A stretch of DNA of 64,000 nucleotides from Serinus canaria (Eukaryota; Chordata; Aves; Passeriformes; Fringillidae): contig NC_066322.1 in NCBI RefSeq assembly GCF_022539315.1, positions 18,300,765-18,364,764 of the forward strand, written 5' to 3'. Below the pieces are notes generated by a model that saw only the letters and a program-made list of their open reading frames with translations, ran no database searches and was not told the DNA's origin. Positions 12,846-22,635 of the stretch are shown here, in pieces. The position numbers were made by a program, and so were the translations under genes. Numbering within the stretch: position 1 is the stretch's first letter; every line of letters starts with the position of its first letter.

Positions 12846-14535
12846 TGTATGTTCTCCAGTAAGATGCTACATAAAACCTGTTACAGGATTGGTTCTTAAA
12901 AAATAATCTAAGAGATTATGCTTTTGACTTAATCATGATTTCTCATCATAATTACCTTCCAGGCAAAAACTGTACTGTCAAGCTGTCAAGCATTAGCAAA
13001 AGACTCATGAAGGCAGCAAGGAAGTAATTAAAGCAAACAAAGTGACAAAAAGTCACTTCTGAGAGAAGGCAACAGCCTTTGCAGCTTTCAGAAGCAAAGC
13101 CTGAACTGAAAGTAACAGTTGGAAAACTAAAGAGACATAATAATAATAAAATAATAAGTTAAACTAACTTTTGAAGATTCTTTGTGGTAACTTGGCACCG
13201 AGAATTATTAATAACCAAAGCTTTCAAGCCCTGCTAAATTAACTTACATAAGATCGCTCTCCTCGTTTAAAAACATTCTGTTTAACAAATTGTTAGGCTA
13301 AAGGATAAGAAAATTAGTAGATTAGAATATGTCTACCACTGATATAACAGGGAACACTGTCAAATTATTATGTAATAAAATATATGCATGTTTGGTTAAT
13401 ACACAACTCTTTACTTTTATCACTGCTGCTGAAAATCCTTCCTCATTCAGTGTCTTATTCATCCATCTGGCCAGCTTAACTACAGACAACTGACTGTACT
13501 AAAAGCAAGAAGTGGCAAGTGATCATGTGGGGAAAATTATTAGAAAAAGACAGGTGGAAAGCAAGGGAATTGTGCAAGGATACATTTGCAAAGTTGGCAA
13601 GAATATCAGAAGCTGAAATTATAGGTTTCTTGTGGGAAAATGCAATAAGTGGGAGATTCTGGAGGCTCCTGCCAGAGCAAAAGGATTAAAAGGTAGTAGC
13701 TCAACAACTCATGCAGGCAGCTGATGATCAATGCGACAGCAGAACAGTGTGAGGAGAGTTTGAGTCTGCACAGGCTGCCTGGCTCTGCACAGGGTGTTCA
13801 GGACAGGGCATGAGTCTGTGGCTGAGCAGAAAATGGAATGCACATGCCCCACTCTCACTCAGCCTGAGATGTTTATCTGAAGAGGCTCCACTTGGATCTG
13901 CAGTGCACAGAATGCAACGATACCAGTGTGCACACGCAGGTCAGGAAAGACTGTGCTGCAAATACAGCTTAATCATTTCCCTCAGGCTCCCTCATACCAA
14001 GTCAGCTGGCAACCTGAGAAGAGTCATTCATATTTTTCTTTATAATTATCATGATCTAAAAGATAAGAAAAGTGTTGCTGGAATTTTTTGTGTGATCCAA
14101 ATATTTTGGACATAGAAATGGCTTAAAATAAACAAGAACAAATCCTCTGCCGATATAAATAAGCACAACTATTCTAAACTGAGTTACCTTGTAAAACCTG
14201 GCTATGTAGAGTTACATTCTCCTTCACAGCAGTATTTTATTGGACTCTGCAAGATATGCAACTCTCAAATATAAAGTGGTTTAAGAACAAAAATAATTGC
14301 AGTCTTAGAGAGTATTATTAAGATTTAATCACCAAAATTATGGGTCCAGGTCAGAGGTACTTTATTCTGACACTTCAGAATATCACAATCACTTAAAATT
14401 TAATTGCAGGCATAGGGACTCCAGTCTCTCTCATGAAAGAATATTATAAGGACAGGAATTTTGTTCCCAGCTGCCACAAGTGATTGCAAGCAGAGAGCAG
14501 CCCATTAACATAAACATATTGATAGTTGCTTGTAG

Positions 14536-14960
14536 AGGGTGATCTTGCAAGCCCAATAAGTTGCAGCTGGGTCAGTTGCTGAAGATTGGAGGTGGGCCTG
14601 ATCTTAACAGGCCACACCTGCAATCAGTAAGAACTAGTCCTATATAAGAGTAAGGAAAGAGGAGAGTCAGATTACCGCGAGGACCTGGAGAAGTCAGTGT
14701 GTACAGGAGCTGCCTGTATGAAGAAGGTATGAAGCTCTGATGATGTGAAATCCTCGTACTATGATGATGATAGAACCTTTGTTATCTAAGACAACAGTTG
14801 CTGAGAGTATTTTATTAAAGAATACACCCAAGAACTTATCAATGTATCTATTATATTTTCCTACCTCAACTAACATGGAGCAGGGCAACATCACGTGGCT
14901 TCTCTCAGGCTGATGCCTGCTGCTCGAAATCACGTTCACCTGGGAAGGAAACACAGGATA
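14536..14960 (+). mobile_element. Possible solo LTR or retroelement promoter remnant
   Basis: This stretch has the architecture of an LTR promoter rather than ordinary intergenic DNA. A CCACACCTGCAATCAG block (about 14612) lies 25 bp before a clear TATATAAGAG box (14641-14650). A transcribed-looking section with an ATTAAA signal near 14812 follows. I could not identify matching TG...CA ends or a target duplication, and I cannot name a family. It could instead be a fortuitous promoter-like sequence or the first exon of an unannotated non-coding RNA. Confidence 0.35.
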
Positions 14961-17892
14961 TTGTGTCCATCTGTCAGAAGCTGGCCTTGTTTATAGTATT
15001 GTGCTGACAGCAAACTAGAAAAAAAGGTCTCTGTAAAACACAGGTTTTTGTGCAAAATAAGGAGTGGTGAGCATTACATCAGGGAAGAGGACTGTTCATG
15101 TGCATTTCTTTATTCCAGTTTGAAAGATCTTCAAGTTAGTTTAGATTTTAATAGTTTTTTACATAGATTATAGCTATTTTTGTTCCAAATAATAGTACCT
15201 ATACTAAGATTTGTACTTAAAATTTTACTAATTATATGCCTGCATACATCAACAAAACAAATCCTTTATCTCTTTTAGGCAGAGCTTTTCTAATTCTATT
15301 GAATTCAAAGAAACTTAAGCATGCTCTTAAAGTATAAACAAGAGGATTTTGGTGAAGAGGCATTATTGAAGCTTAAAGGTTTTCAAAATTTAAATTTTAA
15401 TCCATCAGGCTTCTACAGAAGCATAGGAACACAGAACTAAAAGGAAGTGCCAAGCTGTGAAGTTGTGTTGTGCAACCTCAGTACAGTGGATCTTTGGTTC
15501 TTAAGGATCCACAGAATCCTTATTTTCAACACTGCACCTACAAAAACTTTCCTATTCCCTTGCAAGAAAATTAGGATCTGTTGTTAAACTGAAAACAAAA
15601 AAGCAATAACTGCCTGAAACAAAAACCTTCACTATTAATATCTGCTATAGGAAAAAGTACTGTGGATGTAATGATACTAGGAAACAGCCCATGACTGATA
15701 TAGTAAATTGACTAAAATCTCTGGAGAAGTTAGAATCTTCAAGCATTAGAAAACTTTTAAATGCTGGGGAGTCCCTCTAGATTGGTCTCTTCTTACTTAA
15801 AAACACCTTGTATAACCAATCTAACCACTATTTCTCTGATTATTTAATTTTTAAAACCCTACTTTAAAAGCTTTCCTCTAGGCTCTTCCCAAAAGATACT
15901 GAAATAGTCCATTAGCTCTCTTCTGTTTTTCCCAGCTGTTCCCCTCACTGTTCTTCATTTATGTCTCACCATTCATCCATTTTTATGCTCACTCCTTCTG
16001 GTGTCCCTGTGTTCTCCCTCCAGTTAATCTTTAATCTTTCCACATACTCTCTTTCCCTCATTCAGTTTCTCACACGTAGCACATTTTTCAGCATTTTGCA
16101 TCTCCTTCTCTCTCTCTTCTATGGCCTCCCAAATTCATCTTTGATTCCTTTTCTTCCTCTGATACTTTACTAAAGTGCAGCTGACTCCTTCTCATGCCCT
16201 GCCTGTGCATGTGCATATTTCACACAGGGCTTAGGGCTCCACAGTCTAGGAGACAGCAGGCTAAATAGAAGAGAAAGCAGATGCTTCCCAGCAATATCAA
16301 AAAAATCAAAATGCTCTGTGTGTACAGCCTGGATCCCAGCAATGTGCTGGCAATCCCTGAGGCTCTGCTCCCCTTATGAAGGTGGCTGGAGGAGCCTGAC
16401 TTTGTGCATCCCTCCTCTCATGAGGGAGTCAGTAGCAATGTGAAGCAGAGCAATTGCTCAATTCTGTGAGACTTAGGCATGTGCCAGACAGGTCTCACGG
16501 TTAGCTGAGAGAGTTTTAGCTGTGACCCTGACACTGGGCATTTAGAGCCCTGTCTTTGGTGCTATAAAATACAGCTGCAATTATCTGCATTCAGCCTGTG
16601 TTTATCCAAAGCAATGAAAAAAAAAGTGCTTTGTAAGCAAGTAAATATACGTTCTTGAAATTTCTCTGATTGTTAGAGGCTGACCTTACTTATCAAGTAA
16701 ATAGAAAATGCTGCTCTACTGTTGATCAATTCACTTTTATGAATCCAGGGCCAAACTGCTGTTGATATTCCTTTCAAATCTTCTCTCAGGCAAGAGTCCC
16801 AGAGACTCCTTGACACTCCATTATGCAGTTACATAATAAAACCATTAATACTGCACATGGCGATGTGCATGCACAGCTACTGCACATTGGGACTATAGGC
16901 TCAGCTCATTAAAGAGACACCAACATAGCACTTATTTATTATTTATTGAGTGCTAACAATACATTGAAGAAAAGGGAACAAGCTCTGAGAATAAAGGACC
17001 ATTAGCTCAAGAATAAAAAGGGTCTAAGATCCATCTTCTCCAGAACAGCAGCAAAGGAGTAATGTGTTCTTGTTAATGTTGTGTAAGTACTGCAGATGTG
17101 TTGGCCAGTGCCAAAAACTCTCAGTGCACTCAAATGGGGATGAACTCTAGAGCCTGAGATGTATCCCAGATTTTTTTTTCCCATAGCATTGAGGTAGGCA
17201 GGGGTCAGAGCCTGGAACACTCTTTACACAGGATAAACACACATAATACATGCAATTGTCTTTCCAGAGGTTGCTGCTATGAGTCTGGAGAGAGATGAGT
17301 GAGCCTGAATGAGACATCAAGAAGCCATCTGTGAGAGCATAGCTGAAATGTTACAAGCATCCCTATAAATATCCCTCGATAAGGAACTAGTTCTGTTTTA
17401 GTGCTATGAAGTCTTTTTCTGTAAGTAGTTACTAGGCAGCCTATGAAACATTTTCTCTGGCAGTACCCTGCTGTATGCACGAGGCAGCCCGTCTCCCTCG
17501 AGCTGCTCTTCTGGGGGCATGCCTAACAACAACCTACAGGATCCCTCTCCAGACAAGCCTACCCCTGGCACACATCACCATCAATCTGCCTCACTGCCAG
17601 GCTAGAGCATCATATTCCCAGCTCTGCTGGTTTGGGAAAAGACAGCAAGCACACACCTCCAGGAGGAGCTCTGGACAAGAGCATTTGGCTGAGCAGCAGC
17701 AGCTCTGAACAACAGCAGCATGGGAGCCAAGGGTGAGCTTCACACTTGGCAGCTGTAGGCTGAACATCCTTACTAAGTACAGTTGATGCAAACCTGCTCT
17801 CAGTGTTTCTGATGCCATTTGGATCAAAACTCACTCCATTTATACCTCTCCTCAACATGAGACAATTGCACTAGTGTTTCTAGGGCAGGGTT

Positions 17893-17990
17893 TTCATAGA
17901 ACTGTAAATTCATTAAGTTTGGAAGAAGTCTTTAAGACGTCAAGTCCAACCATCAACCTGGGATTATGACTGTAAGCCCTAAACAACAAA
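17893..17990 (-). mobile_element. CR1 LINE 3' fragment
   Basis: TTCATAGAACTGTAAATTCA is followed by 'TTAAGTTTGGAAGAAGTC', 'TTTAAGACGTCAAGTCCAAC' and 'CATCAACCTGGGATTATG'. This is the reversed, diverged 3' end of a CR1 copy, about 100 bp long and badly decayed. Confidence 0.8.
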
Positions 17991-18954
17991 CTCCTAGCTC
18001 CTGTGAGGGGAGTGAGAATTAGGCAGCAAGACCAGCATCACAACAGCAGAACATTTTTACAAAAAATAGTCACTGCTCTGGGTAGGGCCTAGGAATCAAT
18101 TCTATGGGCAGTTTCTAGGCATATCTACTGACTCAGGTACTTCAGATGCACAAGGAGACATCCTCTTAGAATGCTCTGGGAAACTTTGAACAACTTTCAA
18201 TGCAAAAAGATGCTTAGGTTTTAATAATTTCCAATTTACTAGGAAACAGAGGAAGACGTACTTGTGCTCATAGTTTGAATATGACTTCAAGGGCTTTATT
18301 TAATAATGCATTTCACAGCCAGAAAAATTAACTCAAATCTCCTTAGTTCTGAAATGGAGTTTCCTGCCCAGATGATAATCAACATATTGAAACACCTACA
18401 TTGTTCTGGGCATAGAGGGAGCTACCTGGGGAAGCCTTCAGTACTGTCCAAAGTTCCCTCCAAGATAGTTCCTGTACTAATTCGTCAACCACTTAGCTGT
18501 GAAGGTGGCTAAGAATTATTCCAACCACTTTATCTCATGTCAGCTCATTGTTTAAATTGTCCACAATTTTGTTTCTGCAGCTGGCCAGATTGAGAGTTGC
18601 TGCAGCAGCCAGTGGTGGCAGATTGGTGAGCTACACAAGAATTAGAGTTGCTGTGCAAACGCAAGGAGTTTCAGACTTACTACTTACATTTCATGGCTCT
18701 TGCTCCTGCTGAATGTCATTGGTGTGAGAAAAAAATTTAAAGTTAATTTTTACAGTAATTGATACTCTACTTATGAAAACTATTGTCAGTGAAGATCTTC
18801 CTTTTGATTTTCATCTGTGTGCCAGCTACCTCTCAGTTCCATGCATATGTCCAGGGACAGATGCTTTTTCAAACACTACTCAGGCTTTCACAGAAAACAA
18901 GTGTTCATTTTTATATCAGAAAGAATTCTTACATTATCTAAAGCTGACAAAAAT

Positions 18955-18989
18955 CAGCCTTAGCTGATTTTTTAGCTTTGCTAAGGCTG
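18955..18989. repeat. Inverted repeat, 10 bp arms
   Basis: CAGCCTTAGC (18955-18964) and GCTAAGGCTG (18980-18989) are perfect reverse complements, separated by a 15 nt T-rich loop. It could fold as a short hairpin. No transposon ends are evident around it. Confidence 0.8.
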
Positions 18990-19689
18990 AAAAAAATGAT
19001 CAGAGAAAAATACTGTAATAACCTGAACCATATTCCTGGTGGAAATACTGAAATGTATATTCACAACAATCTTTGGAGGAACAGAGTTCATCAAGTTATT
19101 CCACACATTCACACTTTGATTTCTCTTTCTCCAAGAGGATTTCTCTTATGGTGCTGCAGTAACTAAAAGTCTCTTTTTTCTGACGTGCATATTAGTTTTG
19201 ATCCCAGGGTGTAAGGACAGAGGACAGACAGAGCAGTGGGAAGCTAACTCTGTGAATAGCAAAGGCATCCTTTGAATAACTGACAGAACAGACATGAGTC
19301 TGGTATGTAATCTAACCTGAATATCAAACCAAACTACAGAATATCAAAGACTCACCTGCAGATAGGACTGATAAAACAAAGAATTTTGTACACTAATGTC
19401 TATACCTTTTTCTGTAAATTGATAGGAAGTTTGTTCTTAGCTAAATGTGTGACATTTGCAAATTGCTTTTCTCTTACAAAAATACTGTAAAATGAAAACT
19501 TAAGAATGATGATCCCTTCAGGCTTTAGACCTGCCAGAGAAACACATGAGAGGCATTTCTCTCCAATAGGAGAGAGAGTTTATCTCTATATACAAAACAG
19601 GAAAAAGAAACAGAAGAAACACAGCACATACTGATGGTAGAGATGCTCGGGGAGAATTAGTATTTAAGTTAACTTGGATGAAGATCATA

Positions 19690-19695
19690 CAGATA
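19690..19695. repeat. Target site duplication, left copy (CAGATA)
   Basis: CAGATA lies immediately before the 5' LTR and is repeated exactly after the 3' LTR at 24795-24800. Six-base duplications are typical of class II (betaretrovirus-like) integrases. Confidence 0.93.
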
Positions 19696-20098
19696 TGTGG
19701 GAACTCAGCGCATCACCTCGGATGCTCTGAGTCCCAGGGAGACCCCTTGGGGGGCTCAGAAGTCCTGGAATGTAGCCAAAGGCACCTGGTGGCTTGATTT
19801 TGACCCTTCAAGGGTCGTGCTATCAAAGCATGAGGATATGGAAGTTTCAGAGGTTTGAATGGTGTAGGGCAGGTGTTTTTATAGAATAGAATATAGGTTT
19901 TAAGATTTTGGTACAGGGGGGTCTAATGGAGGCAAGATGGAGGATTCAGGCCCGACCTCGTGGCTTTTCTCCTTCTTCTTGTCATCCATCTTCTCTGTGA
20001 TGTGTGCATTTTAGATTGGTTCATACTAAAAGTACACTGTTTAATAAAGGTGATGAGCATTGGAGAAAAATTGTAAATATCACCTACGCAATTATCAG

Positions 20099-20104
20099 TA
20101 TAAG
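20099..20104 (+). promoter_or_regulatory. Candidate LTR TATA box
   Basis: TATAAG lies about 100 bp before the LTR polyadenylation signal, a normal spacing for a retroviral core promoter. The predicted start site would be near 20128. The same box is in the 3' LTR at about 24568, where the following context differs by one base. Confidence 0.55.
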
Positions 20105-20199
20105 AATGTGCGACCGCCCTAAAGGGGCAGAGAGTGCTTGTGGCTGCCTTGCTGGTCAGATCTCGGCTGGGCAGAACAAAAACCTTAGAGATAAGCTTT

Positions 20200-20205
20200 A
20201 ATAAA
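20200..20205 (+). terminator. LTR polyadenylation signal AATAAA
   Basis: AATAAA in the R region is followed by a cleavage zone about 20 bp downstream. The equivalent signal in the 3' LTR is at 24669-24674 and would end proviral transcripts. Confidence 0.7.
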
Positions 20206-20327
20206 CAACTTGAAGACCGAACTATAGAGGAGTCCAGACTCGTCTGTTCATCGCGGGCTGCCTGCGAACCGTCCCACGCGAGCCACCCCACGCATGTCCG
20301 ACAGAGACACACAGCCGATCGGACATC

Positions 20328-20345
20328 TGGCGTCCCTGGGTGGGC
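20328..20345 (+). other. Retroviral primer-binding site, lysine-tRNA-like
   Basis: TGGCGTCCCTGGGTGGGC starts 2 bp after the LTR end, where a primer-binding site belongs. TGG pairs with the CCA tail of a tRNA. By my comparison the first 20 bases agree at about 14 positions with the site expected for tRNA-Lys(1,2), so the match is imperfect. Other tRNAs I considered fit less well. Confidence 0.7.
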
Positions 20346-20415
20346 TCAGGTGGGCTCGAGACGGGCTCAGGTGGGCTCAAGAAGGGCTCAGGTGGGCTCG
20401 AGACGGGCTCAAGAA
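20342..20415 (+). repeat. 21 bp tandem repeat in the retroviral leader
   Basis: Units at 20342-20362, 20363-20383 and 20384-20404 are 21 bp each, all beginning GGGCTCAGGTGGGCTC. Units 1 and 3 are identical (ending GAGAC) and unit 2 ends AAGAA. A partial unit runs to 20415. The first unit overlaps the end of the primer-binding site. Confidence 0.92.
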
Positions 20416-20708
20416 GAGCACAGGAGGAACACAGCCTGAGCCAGGCGGGCAGCTCCCACGGCTGGACTCGTTCCCGGGAACTCGCTGATATCTCCCGGAG
20501 AAAGCAGCGTCTGCAGACGGAGAAAGCAGCAGCCACTGAACAGCAGCAGCCACTGAGACCATCAACAATCATCGCACTCCTCTTCCACCGAAGGAGACTC
20601 GTACCAGGACAGCCCGGACCGGAATCAGAAAGGCGCCTCTGATCCCATCTCCTGCGGACTGCTGGACAGGACCAGGAGCCTTCGGACTGCCCCGACGACA
20701 CAAATTCG

Positions 20709-20714
20709 GTGAGA
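20709..20714 (+). other. Candidate retroviral major splice donor
   Basis: TTCG|GTGAGAAG fits a vertebrate 5' splice site and lies 33 bp before the gag start. This is the usual place for the leader donor used to make spliced env RNA. It has not been shown to be used. Confidence 0.5.
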
Positions 20715-20741
20715 AGGTTCAGATTTAAAACACCAATCACT

Positions 20742-21221
20742 ATGGGAGGCACATACACTAAGGAGCAATTAGAAATCTTAGCGGCCTTGCAAGGTTTGGC
20801 ACAGATGCACACAAAGGGAATTCCCAAGAAACATCTTAAAGATTTATTACTGTGGGTCAGACTTAATTACCCGCATTCAGAGACCCGGTTGTTATTTGAA
20901 GTGGGTTTCTGGCAGGAGGTCAACAGGCACATATATTTGCTAGCAACAGAAAAGGATGAGGCAGCCTTGAAGTTATTATCTCCAGCAAGGATTATGTTGG
21001 AGGCGATTTCGGCTGAAGCTAGAAGCGCAGCCGGGCAGTTAGATGATAAAAACCCCGGAAAGAAAAGGGGGGGTCAGGGCACGGGACAGAGACTAACTCT
21101 GGTCTCAGATAGCCCGGGAAAAACTGTCCCCGAAGAAGAGGGGGGGCAGGGAAAATTAGAACTGCCTTCACTTCCAATTCCCCGAAAACCCCAAAGCGTC
21201 CTGAGACCCCAGAGAATCTAG
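20742..21221 (+). pseudogene. gag: gag 5' part (matrix-like), open for 159 codons
   Basis: The frame starts at an ATG giving Met-Gly-Gly, a typical N-myristoylation start for retroviral matrix, and runs to a TAG at 21219-21221. The first 100 codons have a helical, Leu-rich matrix-like composition; the remainder is rich in Gly, Lys and Pro. The frame stays open further upstream, but only a GTG precedes this ATG. A full gag would be several times longer. Near 21170-21220 the coding-like composition passes to another frame, so the stop looks like the result of a one-base indel. It belongs to a defective provirus. The family call rests on position and composition, not on a database match. Confidence 0.7.
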
Positions 21222-22529
21222 GAGACTCAGACACCGAGTCAGACACGAGTCCTGTCTCAGAGCCAGGCGATCCTGTGGGAGGGGAAATTCCCGAGTTACA
21301 GGAGCCGAGGGCGGAAAAGACAGGAGGGGGTGTGGAATCGCGGACGGGGGTGGAGGGGAGCGGGACCGGCACGGAGGCACCGAGCCGCGGCGACCGTGAT
21401 TACGCAATAGGGGCGGCGTCGGGGGCGGCGGCGGCAACGGTTCCGGGCGGGGAAGGAGGATTTGTGAGGGCAGGGGGGTATAGCACGGGTGGTACGGGTG
21501 CCGTGCCGAAAGCGGCGGCTCAGATGATACGCGCGGGGCGGGAAAGCGTGCGCGGGAGCGGGGGCGCGCGGGATTTCCGGGAAGGGCGGAAGCTCCACTG
21601 CGTCCATCTCAGATACGGGCAGTGAAGCGGGCGGAGCCTCAGAGACCCAGGCGGGGCCCGGCGGGAGGCGCAAGAAACGCATGACAATGACATCACAGCA
21701 CCCGGAAACAGGGATGCGGCGTTCTGCACGGATCGCAGCGCGCACGCGGGCCAAAGCGCGGGGCGAGCTTGTCGCGAGGAGGCGGGGCGTGAATACGACG
21801 TCAGAGGGGGAGGGAGAGTCGGAGGCGGAGACCGAGGGGGAGGCATCGGAGACGGAGCGGGGCGGAGACAGTGACGTCAGCTCAGGGGAGACGGGGGGCG
21901 TTCCCGGGGCCGCGCGAGCACGGAGGGTGCGGGCGGAGCGCGGCAGGGGGAGGGTCCCGCCCCCGGCGGCATCTCGGACGAGGAGGGGGCGTGGCCACAG
22001 CTCCAGTTCCCGGGGCTCCACCCCTTCCCCGGTCCCGATCCCCATGGCTCCGATCCCTGAAAGGCAGGCTTCACCCCCCCCAGGGGGACGTGCAGGTATT
22101 CAGCCTACATTGGCAGCCCAGGAAAAAACCGTGCGAACCCAATCTCGTAGTAGGTCTGCAGCAATGCAGCAGTTCTTTCCTACAATATATAAAGGGAAAG
22201 GTGCAGAGAAAAAAGCAATGTTACCAGAGCAGATGGATTACCCATCGACCTCGGAGTTTCGAGGGTTTGAAAATACGCCATATGGGGCGGATCAAAAGGG
22301 GGATGATGTGATACAAATCACAGCATCGCAGGGCATTCCTGCATGGATGTTTTCAGCAGCAGAGGCAGCGAAAAGCTTTGTGCATTCATTCAATACAGCA
22401 AAAAAACAATCACGAGGATCTCAAATCTCCTTTTTACATATAGGGGCAAAGCCAAAACCCTCGTTTCAGATGCAAAACGTGAGGAAAAAAAAAAAAAAAA
22501 AAAAGTTGTCCAAAATCAGAGAAAAGTGA
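21222..22529 (+). pseudogene. gag middle region, GC-rich, frame-broken, no capsid recognised
   Basis: This follows the matrix-like segment. A Ser/Asp/Glu-rich stretch continues in a second frame to a stop at 21625. The first frame is open again from about 21540 at the latest and runs to 22529 through an ATG at 21681. It encodes Arg/Ser/Glu/Gly-rich low-complexity sequence including several acidic Glu-Ser-Glu clusters and Arg-Arg patches. I see no capsid major homology region in any frame. The DNA up to about 22060 is extremely CpG-rich, unlike the rest of the provirus. It may be an expanded gag linker or sequence picked up from elsewhere; I cannot tell which. Confidence 0.55.
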
Positions 22530-22635
22530 GAAAGCACCAGGCTTTTGCCCAAGATACAGGAAAAAGGAAGGGAAAATCAATGCAAATCAGTGTTGTTCTA
22601 AATATGATGTAGATGGAAATCTTCTGTTTTGAAAA
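22471..22635 (+). pseudogene. gag nucleocapsid remnant with degenerate zinc knuckles
   Basis: In one frame a Cys (22471) is followed by a stop codon, a lysine run from a 20-A tract, then Ser-Cys-Pro-Lys and a Glu/Lys/Ser linker. The second knuckle begins Cys-Pro-Arg, but the second Cys is a Tyr, the spacing is longer than CX2CX4HX4C, and the His is missing. The final Asn-Gln-Cys and the following Ser-Lys-Tyr-Asp stretch are typical of the nucleocapsid end in class II retroviruses. The frame closes at 22633-22635. It cannot bind zinc normally. Confidence 0.6.
22485..22504 (+). repeat. A20 homopolymer inside the provirus
   Basis: Twenty consecutive A residues interrupt the place where the first zinc knuckle should be. 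The tract may have grown by slippage during reverse transcription. Confidence 0.95.

Larger units (their letters stand above)
6573..19689. other. Intergenic DNA upstream of PLPPR5, no host gene recognised
   Basis: This 13 kb is AT-rich and contains only short, unconserved-looking reading frames under about 105 codons. I see no exon with both splice signals and a recognisable protein, and no tRNA or other RNA gene. Recognisable content is limited to an AT microsatellite at 12.8 kb, an LTR-like segment at 14.5-14.9 kb, a CR1 fragment at 17.9 kb and a hairpin at 18.95 kb. Enhancers for the flanking genes may be present but cannot be identified without alignment to other species. Confidence 0.6.
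19696..20325 (+). repeat. 5' LTR
   Basis: The LTR is 630 bp, starts TG and ends CA. By signal positions, U3 runs from 19696 to roughly 20128, R to roughly 20222, and U5 to 20325. It matches the 3' LTR except at 20031, 20034, 20056, 20058, 20084, 20110 and 20210. All seven differences lie in the 3' half; the first 335 bp are identical. The LTR points toward PLPPR4. Confidence 0.95.

Noticed and set aside
20342..20415. Possible CRISPR-like array in the repeated leader
   Set aside because: The units are directly tandem with no spacers, inside a vertebrate provirus leader.
20222..20827. 201-codon minus-strand frame over the 5' LTR end and leader
   Set aside because: It is antisense to proviral signals and includes a tandem repeat translated as a periodic peptide; not a gene.
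21296..22045. 249-codon minus-strand frame in the provirus
   Set aside because: It is antisense to the gag middle and follows the CpG-rich composition.
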